Positions 34,405 through 42,882 of a stretch of 64,000 bases of DNA are shown piece after piece (position 1 is the stretch's first letter; every line of letters begins with the position of its first letter). The position numbers were made by a program, and so were the translations under genes. The DNA comes from Planctomycetia bacterium. GTDB taxonomy: Bacteria > Planctomycetota > Phycisphaerae > Phycisphaerales > SM1A02. The DNA is taken from NCBI GenBank assembly GCA_005799495.1, contig SYGP01000012.1:17267-81266 (forward strand). Reading direction: 5' to 3'. A model generated the notes under the pieces. That model was not told where the DNA came from. It saw only the letters and a list, made by a program, of their open reading frames with translations, and did no database searches.

Positions 34405-35952
34405 TCAGCTGCCTTGCGGTGCGGACTTGCTCGCTGAGGAACTTGCGGACGAAGGCGCAATCGGCTTCAGCGACACCGGGTCGCGGTCGGGAAGGCGCGT
34501 TGCGGGCCCGAACAGGTCCATGCGTGCGCGACCTTGCGTATCTCCCTTGGCAATGTCGTCCCAAGAGCCGACCACAAGGATCGTCATCTTTGCAGGATCC
34601 AGGTGCTTGCGCGCCACGCGCTGGATGTCCTCGGGCGTGACGGCGCGGATCTTGTCTCGATAGGTCTCCCAGAAGCCTGCTGGGCGGTTCGTCCACTCGT
34701 CGGACACGAACACGCCAAGTGTGCCCGCCTTGGACGCAAAGGTATTGGGGAACGTCTCGACGAAGGAGTTCTTGGCCGTCTCCAACTCCGATGCACTGAC
34801 AAGCGTGTCGCGCATCCGATTGATCTCATCCAAGATCAGCTTCGTGGCGAGGGCGCAGGTGGGGCTCTTGCTCTCGAACGCCGCGCGGAACACGCCCGAA
34901 TAAAACGGGCCCGCGCTGAAGCGAGAACCTGCACTGTAGGCAAGGCCTTCGTCGCTGCGAACGCGCTGCATGATGCGGCTTGAGAACCCACCACCGCCAA
35001 GAATCTCGTTCATGACGAGGTATGGGAAGTAGTCGGGGTCATCGCGTTGGATCGACCGCATCCCGATCGACACCTTGCCCTGCGGAATGTCCTTCTGCGA
35101 ATAGAAGACACCAGGCTTCATCTCGAAGGTGGGCGCCTCGGGCGGCGTATTCTTCGGACCTGCGGTCCAGCCAGCGAATGCCTTTTCCAGCATTGCCTTC
35201 ATTGCATCTGGCTCGAAGTCGCCAGTGACGGCGATGATCATGTTGCCAGGATGGAAGATGCGAGCAGCCATGGCGCGCATCTCATCCGGTGTGATCGCCG
35301 CAAGGCTCTCGCCCGTCAGTTGGCGTGATTCAAAGTGGTTTTCGCCGTACACCAGATAGGCCCACTCGCGTCCACTGATCGACGATGCGTCATCATTGCG
35401 CTGCTTGAGGCCTTCGAGTGCATCTGCGCGAGCGACGGCAAACTTTTCATCATCGAATGCGGGGTTCCGAAGCATGTCAACCAGAATGCCCAGCCCATCC
35501 TCGAAGTTGGACTTGAGTGCATCGACCGAAGCGGACGAACGCCAGTCGGCACTCGAGATGCCGATGTTTGCGGCCATGAACTCGATCTTCTCGTCGACCT
35601 CGTCGGCATCCATGGTGGTGGTTCCGCCACGACGGATCATGGCAGCGGTCATCGACGCCAAGCCCGCCCGATCCGCCGGGTCGAGGTTGCTCCCACCCAT
35701 GCAGGTCATGCTCAGGTTGATGAGAGGGAACTCGTGGCTCGGCATCATGTACACGGGAGTGCCGTTGGAGAGGGTCGTGCGGTAGGTCGCAGCCTTGGGC
35801 GCTTCGAATCGCAGCGGTGGGAAGGTCAGTTTCTCGGGGCGCGTGGGGAGATCGCCGACAGCCGACGCGCTCGCCGCGGCAAGGGCAGCGGAAGAAGCGG
35901 CAGCAAGGGCGAGGCGGGTGATCTTGGAAAGGGGAAGTCTGGAGTTGTTCAT
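34405..35952 (-). CDS. M16 family peptidase, non-catalytic subunit
   Basis: A 515-residue exported M16 (insulinase/processing peptidase) paralogue. The signal peptide is Ala-rich (LALAAASSAALAAASASAVG). The zinc motif HxxEH of active members is absent: the matching place reads ADRAGLASMTAAMIRRGG. The substrate-binding Arg/Tyr region is kept (GGGFSSRIMQRVRSDEGLAYS). This fits the known pairing in which one subunit supplies zinc and the other binds substrate; the catalytic partner is the gene just upstream (50 bases away). ATG 35952 is chosen at the signal peptide; ATG 35973 is possible, and a longer frame runs back into the neighbour. Confidence 0.88.
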   Translation of the reverse strand: MNNSRLPLSKITRLALAAASSAALAAASASAVGDLPTRPEKLTFPPLRFEAPKAATYRTTLSNGTPVYMMPSHEFPLINLSMTCMGGSNLDPADRAGLASMTAAMIRRGGTTTMDADEVDEKIEFMAANIGISSADWRSSASVDALKSNFEDGLGILVDMLRNPAFDDEKFAVARADALEGLKQRNDDASSISGREWAYLVYGENHFESRQLTGESLAAITPDEMRAMAARIFHPGNMIIAVTGDFEPDAMKAMLEKAFAGWTAGPKNTPPEAPTFEMKPGVFYSQKDIPQGKVSIGMRSIQRDDPDYFPYLVMNEILGGGGFSSRIMQRVRSDEGLAYSAGSRFSAGPFYSGVFRAAFESKSPTCALATKLILDEINRMRDTLVSASELETAKNSFVETFPNTFASKAGTLGVFVSDEWTNRPAGFWETYRDKIRAVTPEDIQRVARKHLDPAKMTILVVGSWDDIAKGDTQGRARMDLFGPATRLPDRDPVSLKPIAPSSASSSASKSAPQGS

Positions 35953-36002
35953 GGGTGTTGTCTCTCTGGTCATTGGCATGAAGTGCATCTGCCGTTGTGC
36001 GA

Positions 36003-37892
36003 TCAGTCGTCCTGCTTCTCCAGTTGAGTGATGCGTTCCTGCATCTTCTTCATCATGAGATCCATCATCGGCTTCATCGCTGGAGGCATCTGGGATGCTT
36101 GGGAACTCATCTGCTCGATGGCAGTACGGAGCGCAGCTGCATCGGACTCCTTCATGATCTGGGCGACCATCTGCCGCGCCCGTGCCTGCATGGGTGCAGG
36201 CAACGCCGAGATATCTGGATCTTCGGCAGTGCTGCTGCTGGCGCTTGCCTTGCGCAGGTATGTCGCAACGGAGCGGTTGTTGCTGTCGAAGTACTTGCGC
36301 GCCACTCGCTGGATGTCGGCTGCGGTGACGGCCTGCAGCTTGCGTGGTTGTTCGTTGATCTCTTCCCATCCGCCGAGTGCTTCCGCGTATGCCAGTCCGA
36401 TCATCAAACGGAAGTTGGACTGGAGGCCGCGGTACGAGTCCGCAGCCACATTGTTCTTCACTTTTTGCAGTTCCTCATCGCCCACGGGTTCATCCTGCAG
36501 TCGCTTCAGTTCGCGGTACCAAGCCTCCTCGAGTTGCGCGGGAGTGGCGTCACCTTTGGTCTCTGCGGAGAACGAAAACGCACCAGCCATTCGACGCGAG
36601 TCCTGCTGTGCGCTCGCGCTCGATGCGATCTTCGACCCCTCCACCATGGACTTGTAGAGACGGCCAGTACGACCATTGAGGATGCTCGCAAGCATGTCGA
36701 GCGGATAGGAGTCGGCATGGCGGAAAGGGACGGTGTGGTACCGCGCTTCGACTTGCGGCTGGCACTCCGCCTCGGCGTTCATTCGTTGTTCTGCCATTTG
36801 CTTGTGTTCAAGCGTGACAATGGGTGGCACTGGTGTGTTGCCGTTCTGCAGGCGTGCGAAGTAAGACGCGATGAGCGGCTTGACTTCCTTCGGGTCGAAG
36901 TCGCCCACGATCACTCCCACGAGATTGTTCGGGCGGTAGTAGGTATTCCAGTAGCGCATCGCCTCGTCCATCGTGTACGAGTTCAGGTCGCTGCTCCAAC
37001 CGATGACGGGCCATGAGTAGGGGCTCGACATCCAGAACATCGCTTCGAATTGTTCTTGGAAGATGCCTGTGGGCGTGCTCTCGGTGCGAAGGCGGCGTTC
37101 CTCGTGCACCACATCGCGCTCGCTGTAGAACTCGCGGAAGACGCTGTCATTGAGCCTGTCGCTCTCCATCCAGCACCACAGTTCGAACTTGTTGCTCGGA
37201 ACCGTGATGAAATAGAAGGTCAGGTCATAGGAAGTGAACGCATTCATGCGGCTTCCACCGCTCTTCGTGTAGACCTGGTCGAACTCGTCCTTCACGATCG
37301 ATGCCGAGGCGCGCTGTTGCGTCTCGAGTTCGGCGATCTTGGCTTCGAGTGCCGTCGCTTGCTTGGCTCCCTCCGGTGTGGTGCGGTTCAACTTGGCCAG
37401 ATCTGTCTTCATGGTGCCGATCGCCTGAGCATTGCCGCGCCCTTGCTGCGTCTCCATGGACCGCTTGAGTTGCGCGCGCAACTCGGCGAGCTCTGGCGTG
37501 TCGTTCGCAGCGTTCCACGGATCATCAATCTCGCCGCGGAAGAAACGCTGATACTGAGTCGTCCACACCGCCTTGTTGATTGCATCGCGCAGACGCTTCT
37601 GCTCGGCGCGGAAGTCCGCGTCCTTCTTCGCATCGCCGGTACCGATCGTGTTCGTTCCCTTGAACATCATGTGCTCGAAGAAGTGCGAGATGCCGGTGAT
37701 GCCGGGGCGTTCGTTCGAACTTCCCACCTTGGCGAGCCAGCCTGCGGAGATGGTGTTGGGCTCATCGGTGCGCGGAATGAGCAGGAACTCCATTCCGTTG
37801 TCGAGGGTCAGAATCTCGGGCGTGACTTGCTGCGCCTGAACGGTCGTGACAAGGCAGCAGAACGAGAGGGCGGTCAGGATGGCGATTCGCAT
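36003..37892 (-). CDS. M16 family zinc peptidase, catalytic subunit
   Basis: A 629-residue exported metallopeptidase. The signal peptide is MRIAILTALSFCCLVTTVQAQ. The inverted zinc motif HxxEH is ISHFFEHMMFKGT (His70, Glu73, His74), and the downstream acidic ligand lies in the long helical stretch. The middle insertion (about 100-165) is rich in Gln, Lys and Glu and may be coiled coil. The non-catalytic partner follows 50 bases downstream on the same strand. GGAG eight bases before ATG 37892 supports the start. Just upstream lie two runs of eight cytosines on the coding strand. Confidence 0.9.
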   Translation of the reverse strand: MRIAILTALSFCCLVTTVQAQQVTPEILTLDNGMEFLLIPRTDEPNTISAGWLAKVGSSNERPGITGISHFFEHMMFKGTNTIGTGDAKKDADFRAEQKRLRDAINKAVWTTQYQRFFRGEIDDPWNAANDTPELAELRAQLKRSMETQQGRGNAQAIGTMKTDLAKLNRTTPEGAKQATALEAKIAELETQQRASASIVKDEFDQVYTKSGGSRMNAFTSYDLTFYFITVPSNKFELWCWMESDRLNDSVFREFYSERDVVHEERRLRTESTPTGIFQEQFEAMFWMSSPYSWPVIGWSSDLNSYTMDEAMRYWNTYYRPNNLVGVIVGDFDPKEVKPLIASYFARLQNGNTPVPPIVTLEHKQMAEQRMNAEAECQPQVEARYHTVPFRHADSYPLDMLASILNGRTGRLYKSMVEGSKIASSASAQQDSRRMAGAFSFSAETKGDATPAQLEEAWYRELKRLQDEPVGDEELQKVKNNVAADSYRGLQSNFRLMIGLAYAEALGGWEEINEQPRKLQAVTAADIQRVARKYFDSNNRSVATYLRKASASSSTAEDPDISALPAPMQARARQMVAQIMKESDAAALRTAIEQMSSQASQMPPAMKPMMDLMMKKMQERITQLEKQDD

Positions 37893-37908
37893 GCGTGTCT
37901 CCGTGGAT

Positions 37909-37928
37909 GGGGGGGGTAGCGGGGGGGG
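37909..37928. repeat. Paired G8 tracts upstream of the M16 peptidase genes
   Basis: Two runs of eight guanines (37909-37916 and 37921-37928) are separated by TAGC. On the strand of the M16 peptidase gene they read as C8-GCTA-C8, ending 17 bases before its ATG, and so lie in its leader or promoter. Such runs are prone to slippage and can form quadruplex structures. They lie in the 102-base divergent gap with the endonuclease-like gene. Confidence 0.85.
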
Positions 37929-37994
37929 AACATTTCTAGTCGAAAGTGGACAGTTGGCGTAGGCCTTGCGAGCAATCGGAGCTATGTTGCTCGT

Positions 37995-39824
37995 GTGAGA
38001 AGCAGTGACTTGTTTGCTGCGGCCTTGGCTGCGGCGGCTGTCGTTTCCACCGCGTCGTCGCAGGTGCGGGTGATGAACTACAACATTGCGAGGCAGCAGG
38101 GGTCCGCCACGGCAATCTCGGAAGTCATTGCCGCGGCGCATTCCGATAACAGCGTGGGTTGGGCGAAGCCTGTCGATCTCATGTTCTTTCAGGAGGTGCC
38201 CTCGAGTCAGGTGACTGCTCTGCAGAATCTCGTGAACGCCGCCGCTCCGGCCGGCGCGACCTACGCGCGCGCAACATTCAGCTCAAGCTCGCAGGAGGAC
38301 TCTGCGAGTGGCGCGCAGTGCGCGTTCTACCGAATCGAGACGATCAGCGAAATCGTTTCGGGGCACGCAGACATCTTCACGGGAGCGAGTCGTGCGTGCG
38401 ACCGTTGGCTCTTCTCGCTGAACGGTTACTCGTCGTCCGCTGCGCGCCTGTACGCGTACAGCATGCACCTCGCCGCAGGCACGGGCGCGGCAGCTACTCG
38501 AGAGAGCGGCGCAGTCGCCGTGCGAAGCAATGCGAACGGACTCGGCGCAGGCCCTCGCGCGTTTTATGTCGGCGACTTCAATGTCTACAGCAACACTGAG
38601 GCTGCCTATCTCGCGTTTTTGGCAAGCGGTTTTGGCCAGGCCTTCGATCCGCTCGGCACGGGGGGATGGGGCGGGTCGTCGAATGCGATCAAGCACACGC
38701 AGAGTCCGCGTGACATCCAGACTGGGTTGGTTGGCGGCGGCATGGACGACCGTTTCGACCTGCACCTCGCGACGGCGCAGCTTCTGGACAACGAGGGGAT
38801 CAGCATGATCTCCGGCACATGCCGCGCATTCGGGAATGACGGACAGCACTACAACTTGGCAATCAACGCTGGCGGGAACGCGTACTTCGTCGGTGAACCA
38901 AGCCGGTCGAATGCCCTTGCTCAGTCCCTCTTTGACGCTTCCGATCACATTCCAGTTCTGGTGGATTACCAAGTCCCCGCTGTCCTGTCCGCCACCATGA
39001 TGGGTGTTCCGCAGCGAGTCATTCAGGGAGCGCCTGTGAGCGTGACGGTTCGAGTGAAGAATGTGGCGGCAGTCGCCACACCGCTTGGAGCGGATGAACT
39101 GGATTACTCCATCACAAGCGTCGCGGGGCTGTTTGGTTCTGGCAGCGGCGTCGCGCCGCTCGCACCGGCAGAAGCAGTGACAACGCTGCAGTTGAACACG
39201 GGAGTCGTTGGTCTTGCCGAAGCACAGGCATCCGCGTGGACACTCTCCGAGGCTGCGCAGAACGCATCAGTCGATCTCATCAGCGAGTACACGGTCATCT
39301 CGCGCGCGCGACCCTCCTGGGCGGCGGGCAGCGTCGTGACATCAACGACGATTCCGGTGTCCGTGCCGCAGGGTGGCGGGGTGCAGGATGTCGATGTTCC
39401 TCTGCATAATGTCGCGTGGACAACGCTGCAGTCTCGGTTGGATGCGGACTTCGTATCGCTGCCGCCGGGCGCACCAGTCTCGGTTGTCGGCACGCTTCCG
39501 ACCATGATTGCGCAGTTCCCGGGCACGCTGCGGCTGCGAGTCAACCCAAGTGGACTGCCGGTTGGACTCACATCGGTGGAGGGATCGCTGCTTGTGACGG
39601 ACGAGGGTGTCCCAGGTGAAGGTGATGGAACCCTTCTCTTCACAGTGGCGATCACCGTCGGCGGCTCTTCCGATCCTGCGGATCTGAACGGTGATCAGAC
39701 GGTCAATGCACTCGATTTGGCGATCCTGCTGTCGCAGTGGGGCAACGCTGGGAGTGCGGATTTGGATGGTTCAGGATCCGTCGATGGACCGGATCTTGCC
39801 CAACTGCTTGGATCGTGGGGTTGA
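37995..39824 (+). CDS. Secreted endonuclease/exonuclease/phosphatase family protein with dockerin-like tail
   Basis: A 609-residue exported protein. After a signal peptide (LFAAALAAAAVVSTASSQ) comes a metal-dependent EEP-fold hydrolase domain: VMNYNIA, MFFQEVPSSQ (catalytic Glu), FYVGDFNVYS (Asp-x-Asn) and the closing ASDHIPVLVDYQ (Asp-His). It could act on nucleic acid, phospholipid or sugar phosphate. The middle (about 335-550) is beta-rich and CARDB-like (VTVRVKNVAAVATPLG). The last 48 residues are two dockerin-like loops (DLNGDQTVNALDLAILLSQW, DLDGSGSVDGPDLAQLL). The start is GTG 37995; no ATG fits before the signal. Confidence 0.82.
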   Translation: MRSSDLFAAALAAAAVVSTASSQVRVMNYNIARQQGSATAISEVIAAAHSDNSVGWAKPVDLMFFQEVPSSQVTALQNLVNAAAPAGATYARATFSSSSQEDSASGAQCAFYRIETISEIVSGHADIFTGASRACDRWLFSLNGYSSSAARLYAYSMHLAAGTGAAATRESGAVAVRSNANGLGAGPRAFYVGDFNVYSNTEAAYLAFLASGFGQAFDPLGTGGWGGSSNAIKHTQSPRDIQTGLVGGGMDDRFDLHLATAQLLDNEGISMISGTCRAFGNDGQHYNLAINAGGNAYFVGEPSRSNALAQSLFDASDHIPVLVDYQVPAVLSATMMGVPQRVIQGAPVSVTVRVKNVAAVATPLGADELDYSITSVAGLFGSGSGVAPLAPAEAVTTLQLNTGVVGLAEAQASAWTLSEAAQNASVDLISEYTVISRARPSWAAGSVVTSTTIPVSVPQGGGVQDVDVPLHNVAWTTLQSRLDADFVSLPPGAPVSVVGTLPTMIAQFPGTLRLRVNPSGLPVGLTSVEGSLLVTDEGVPGEGDGTLLFTVAITVGGSSDPADLNGDQTVNALDLAILLSQWGNAGSADLDGSGSVDGPDLAQLLGSWG

Positions 39825-39859
39825 ACCCTTCGCGACGGATCCCGATCCCTGGAGAACGC

Positions 39860-42238
39860 ATGCCAGTGCCCCAATCAGATTCGTCAGCCCGTCAGACCTC
39901 ATGCGGAATGCTGATCGGAAGCGATTGGGCGGGAGTGCCACGCAGGATCATTTTGATGTCTTGCATTCTTGCCTCCACGAGTGCTTCCCTCCTCGCTGGT
40001 GATCTCGCCGTGTCGAGCGTCGAGTTGCAGCAGGGGTACCAGAGCAGCGGCGGGACGACCACGCTTGTTGCGGGCAGGCCGACCACCGTGCGGGTCAAGA
40101 TCGCCGTCACGGGGCAGACCACTGCGCAAGCGAGTGTGGACGCCGTGCTTCGGGTGAAAGTCAACGGGTCGCCCATGGCTGGGTCTCCTTTCTTCTCGAG
40201 GAACGGTCCGATCTCGGCGCCGATCTCTCCCAACTCCGCAAATGTGAACGACACGCTGAACTTCACGGTCGTGGCCCCCGTGAGCAGTGATGTGGACTTC
40301 GAGGTGTTGGTGGATCCGCGCAATGTGGTGACCGAGTCGAATGAGGCGAACAATCTTTTTGCGCTGTCCAACAGGACCTTTGCCTGCCGCAAGACCCTCG
40401 ACATGGCGTATGTGTCCGTGAACTACACGCCGGGGGGCGGGCAGCCCGCGGCCGCGACGATCGAGCCGGGCATTGGTGATGGGTTTTACCGCGGCATCTA
40501 TCCCCACGGTGAGTTGAACTACCACCGCACGCCCACGGGGCCGCTCACTTGGACGCAAAGCATCAACTCATCGAACAACGAGCTGCTGAGTGCGCTGCAA
40601 ACGCTGCGGCTGTCCACGATTCCTGCCGCGGGATATGCGCGCCCCGAGTTCGTCTACGGCTGGTTGCCAGGGAATCCGTTCAGCGGGAATGGCCAGGCGA
40701 TCGGCATTCCAGGCGATGCAGCGTTCGGCAACTCGGAGTCAACGCGGTTCCAGCGCACTTGTGCGCATGAGATCGGTCACTGCTGGGGACTGAGCCACAC
40801 GAACAACACGCTCGGTACGGTTGGTTTCGATGTGGAACACCATTTGGCGAACCCGCTGAATCTTGCTCAGACACACGCGTCGTCACAGAGCGATGTGATG
40901 GTCGCGGGGCTCCTCACGAATCAGGCGTGGGTGAACTCCTCGACCTACGCCGATTGCCTCTCCGACACGCGCAACGCGTGCGGGGCGTTCGATGCTCCCG
41001 GCGGTGGCGAGCAGCCATCGACGGATTGGGTCCGTGCGGTTCATCTGACTGGTTCGTTTGAACACTCGTCTCACCGGATTCAGTTGGATGTGCCCTCGAC
41101 TCTTGACGCGGTATCCATCACGCCAGACGATCCGCGTGGAGATGTGCTGATCCAATCGATTGCCGACGATGGAACGATGCTGCACAGCGTTCGGTGGCGA
41201 TCCGCAACGACGCGCGAGTCTTGCGCAGGCTGTGCAACGGGCGCGGCGTGCGTGCACGGCACATCTCCCGTCTCGCTCCTTGTTCCCGCGAGTACTCGAG
41301 GGCGCGTGCCAGCACGCATCGAACTGCGCGACATTCGTTCAGGGCGCCTGCTGGCAGAACAGGTTCGATCGGCGCATTCCCCCGAAATCGTTTCCGTGGG
41401 CAGTGTGCCGCGGCTGGATGGCAGGGATGGAGCAGGTCAGTCAGTGCCGAGCCTCTGCGGACATGGTCCATACGCTGAAGTCCGTTGGAGCGCGACCGAT
41501 GCCGACGGTGATGTGCTTCGTGCAAACATCCTGTACAGCCGTGACGGAGGCGCGTCGTGGACTCCGCTTGCTGTTCACCAAACAGGTGAATCATTCGCCG
41601 TGTCGCTGGCCGACATTCCCGTTGCGGAGCCCGGACTGGGGCTGGTGCATCTGCGCGTGAGTGACGGGCTGAACTTCGCCGATGCGGTCATGCCGGCAGC
41701 TTTCGGTTTCTTCGATCCATCTGGTTCACCAGCTGGTTCACCATCTGGGGCACCACAAGGTGGTGTGGCTGGTGCGGACTGGTCAGGATCATGGATCGTG
41801 AACCCGCCTGATGTGCACTTGCTGACGCCCAACAGTGGGAACTCGTTTCCGCAAGGGGCATCCATCCTGCTGCACGCCTCGGGCTGGGACCTGGAAGATC
41901 AGTTCCTGCCCGACACGGCGTTCACATGGCGGTCTTCCATCGCTGGACCGATCGGGACGGGCCGGCAGATTCTCGTGTCGTCGCTCTCGCCAGGTGCTCA
42001 CACCATCACGCTTCGAGGAACCGATTCGAGTGGTCTGTTTGTGGAGCGCACGGTGAGCATCACCGTGACTGCGAGGCAGCTTTACTCCATTGACATCGAT
42101 CGCTCTGGGGCGGTGGATGGCAGCGATCTCGCCATTCTGCTCAGCAACTGGGCAGGATCGGGCGCGGGAGACGTGGACTTCGATGGCTCGGTGGGCGGCA
42201 GCGACTTGACCTTGTTGCTGTCGGGCTGGTCGACCTGA
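39860..42238 (+). CDS. Secreted zinc metallopeptidase-like protein with CARDB-like domain and dockerin-like tail
   Basis: A 792-residue exported protein. An N-terminal beta domain resembles CARDB adhesion modules (VSSVELQQGYQ, then VVTESNEANNLFAL). The central region holds the zinc-peptidase motif HEIGHCWGLSH (HExxH with a third His four residues on), like metzincin or snapalysin relatives. Further beta domains follow, one with Asp-rich loops (WSATDADGDVLRANILYS), then a Ser/Gly/Pro linker (SGSPAGSPSGAPQGG). Two dockerin-like loops end the chain (DIDRSGAVDGSDLAILLSNW, DVDFDGSVGGSDLTLLLSGW). ATG 39860 has GGAG five bases upstream; ATG 39908 would give a shorter signal peptide. Confidence 0.75.
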   Translation: MPVPQSDSSARQTSCGMLIGSDWAGVPRRIILMSCILASTSASLLAGDLAVSSVELQQGYQSSGGTTTLVAGRPTTVRVKIAVTGQTTAQASVDAVLRVKVNGSPMAGSPFFSRNGPISAPISPNSANVNDTLNFTVVAPVSSDVDFEVLVDPRNVVTESNEANNLFALSNRTFACRKTLDMAYVSVNYTPGGGQPAAATIEPGIGDGFYRGIYPHGELNYHRTPTGPLTWTQSINSSNNELLSALQTLRLSTIPAAGYARPEFVYGWLPGNPFSGNGQAIGIPGDAAFGNSESTRFQRTCAHEIGHCWGLSHTNNTLGTVGFDVEHHLANPLNLAQTHASSQSDVMVAGLLTNQAWVNSSTYADCLSDTRNACGAFDAPGGGEQPSTDWVRAVHLTGSFEHSSHRIQLDVPSTLDAVSITPDDPRGDVLIQSIADDGTMLHSVRWRSATTRESCAGCATGAACVHGTSPVSLLVPASTRGRVPARIELRDIRSGRLLAEQVRSAHSPEIVSVGSVPRLDGRDGAGQSVPSLCGHGPYAEVRWSATDADGDVLRANILYSRDGGASWTPLAVHQTGESFAVSLADIPVAEPGLGLVHLRVSDGLNFADAVMPAAFGFFDPSGSPAGSPSGAPQGGVAGADWSGSWIVNPPDVHLLTPNSGNSFPQGASILLHASGWDLEDQFLPDTAFTWRSSIAGPIGTGRQILVSSLSPGAHTITLRGTDSSGLFVERTVSITVTARQLYSIDIDRSGAVDGSDLAILLSNWAGSGAGDVDFDGSVGGSDLTLLLSGWST

Positions 42239-42315
42239 ACGATCTGCACGAGCCCCGCGTGGTTGAACCGTCTGCATGAGCCAAATGGCATCCGGGCAGC
42301 AGCGCTCCGCGAAAA

Positions 42316-42389
42316 AGGCCGAGGTGGGATTCGAACCCACGAATAACGGATTTGCAATCCGTCCCCTTGGACCACTTGGGTACTCGGCC
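42316..42389 (-). tRNA. tRNA-Cys (anticodon GCA)
   Basis: A full cloverleaf on the minus strand, 74 bases. The acceptor arm pairs GGCCGAG (42389 down to 42383) with CTCGGCC (42323-42317), followed by discriminator U at 42316, the identity base for cysteine tRNA. The anticodon arm is ACGGA-TTGCAAA-TCCGT with anticodon GCA. The T arm contains GGTTCGAATCC. The 3' CCA is not encoded: TTT follows instead, so it must be added by nucleotidyltransferase. Confidence 0.97.
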
Positions 42390-42470
42390 GAATGAGGGGG
42401 AGTGATATGGTGGCACCTTTCCCCCCTCGCGTCAAACGCAGCGGGAGGCTTCGCAGCGCGGGGGGTTCCA

Positions 42471-42797
42471 ATGGCAACGGCTCGTCGTTACCATTTCGAT
42501 ATGAGTCAAGGCGCAGTCGCTCTTCCCGAAGCCCAAAACGCTCCCAAGCCGATGACCAAGGGTCCCATGGGACCGTGGGCAGTTGTGGTTCACAACGACG
42601 ACATCAACACCTTCGATTTCGTGATCCGATGCCTTCGCGAGATTGCGCGGCTCGATTCATCGATCGCCGTCGAGAAGACGATGGAGATTCATCAGGACGG
42701 CGCATCTGCGGTCGCGCACTCGCACCGCGAGCATGCCGAACTCATCTGTGAACGACTCCAGGGCCGCGGACTCACCGCGACCTGCGAACCCGCCTGA
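42471..42797 (+). CDS. clpS: ATP-dependent Clp protease adaptor ClpS
   Basis: Adaptor that delivers N-degron substrates to ClpAP. The conserved core is WAVVVHNDDINTFDFVI, with the Asn-Asp pair that grips the substrate N-terminus, followed by MEIHQDGASAVAHSHREHAELICERL, which holds the ClpA-contact His residues. ATG 42471 gives 108 residues with a disordered N-terminal tail as expected; ATG 42501 is an alternative. No clpA is adjacent. It lies 81 bases from, and diverges from, the tRNA-Cys gene. Confidence 0.93.
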   Translation: MATARRYHFDMSQGAVALPEAQNAPKPMTKGPMGPWAVVVHNDDINTFDFVIRCLREIARLDSSIAVEKTMEIHQDGASAVAHSHREHAELICERLQGRGLTATCEPA

Positions 42798-42874
42798 ACG
42801 CAATTGCTTGACGTTTGAGCCGCGGTGGGACCGCGCTGGGATGAGCGGCGGTGGATCGGAGATCAGGAACGCTT

Positions 42875-42880
42875 GGAGGA
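42875..42880 (+). promoter_or_regulatory. Strong ribosome-binding site deciding the start of the duplicated-domain gene
   Basis: GGAGGA lies directly before ATG 42883, with GTG 42886 as an equally spaced in-frame option. It is one of the few near-perfect Shine-Dalgarno sequences in the window. It rules out the longer in-frame reading that would begin inside clpS. Confidence 0.6.
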
Positions 42881-42882
42881 GC

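Noticed and set aside
36003..38141. A longer reading of the M16 peptidase beginning at 38141
   Set aside because: It would cross the G8 tracts and overlap the divergent EEP gene; the signal peptide starts at 37892 with a GGAG before it.
42390..42435. A sigma-70 promoter for tRNA-Cys (TTGACG at 42430-42435 and TATCAC at 42402-42407 on the minus strand)
   Set aside because: The spacing is 22 bases, outside the usual 16-19, and the -10 is poor. A tRNA promoter must exist but this is not convincing.
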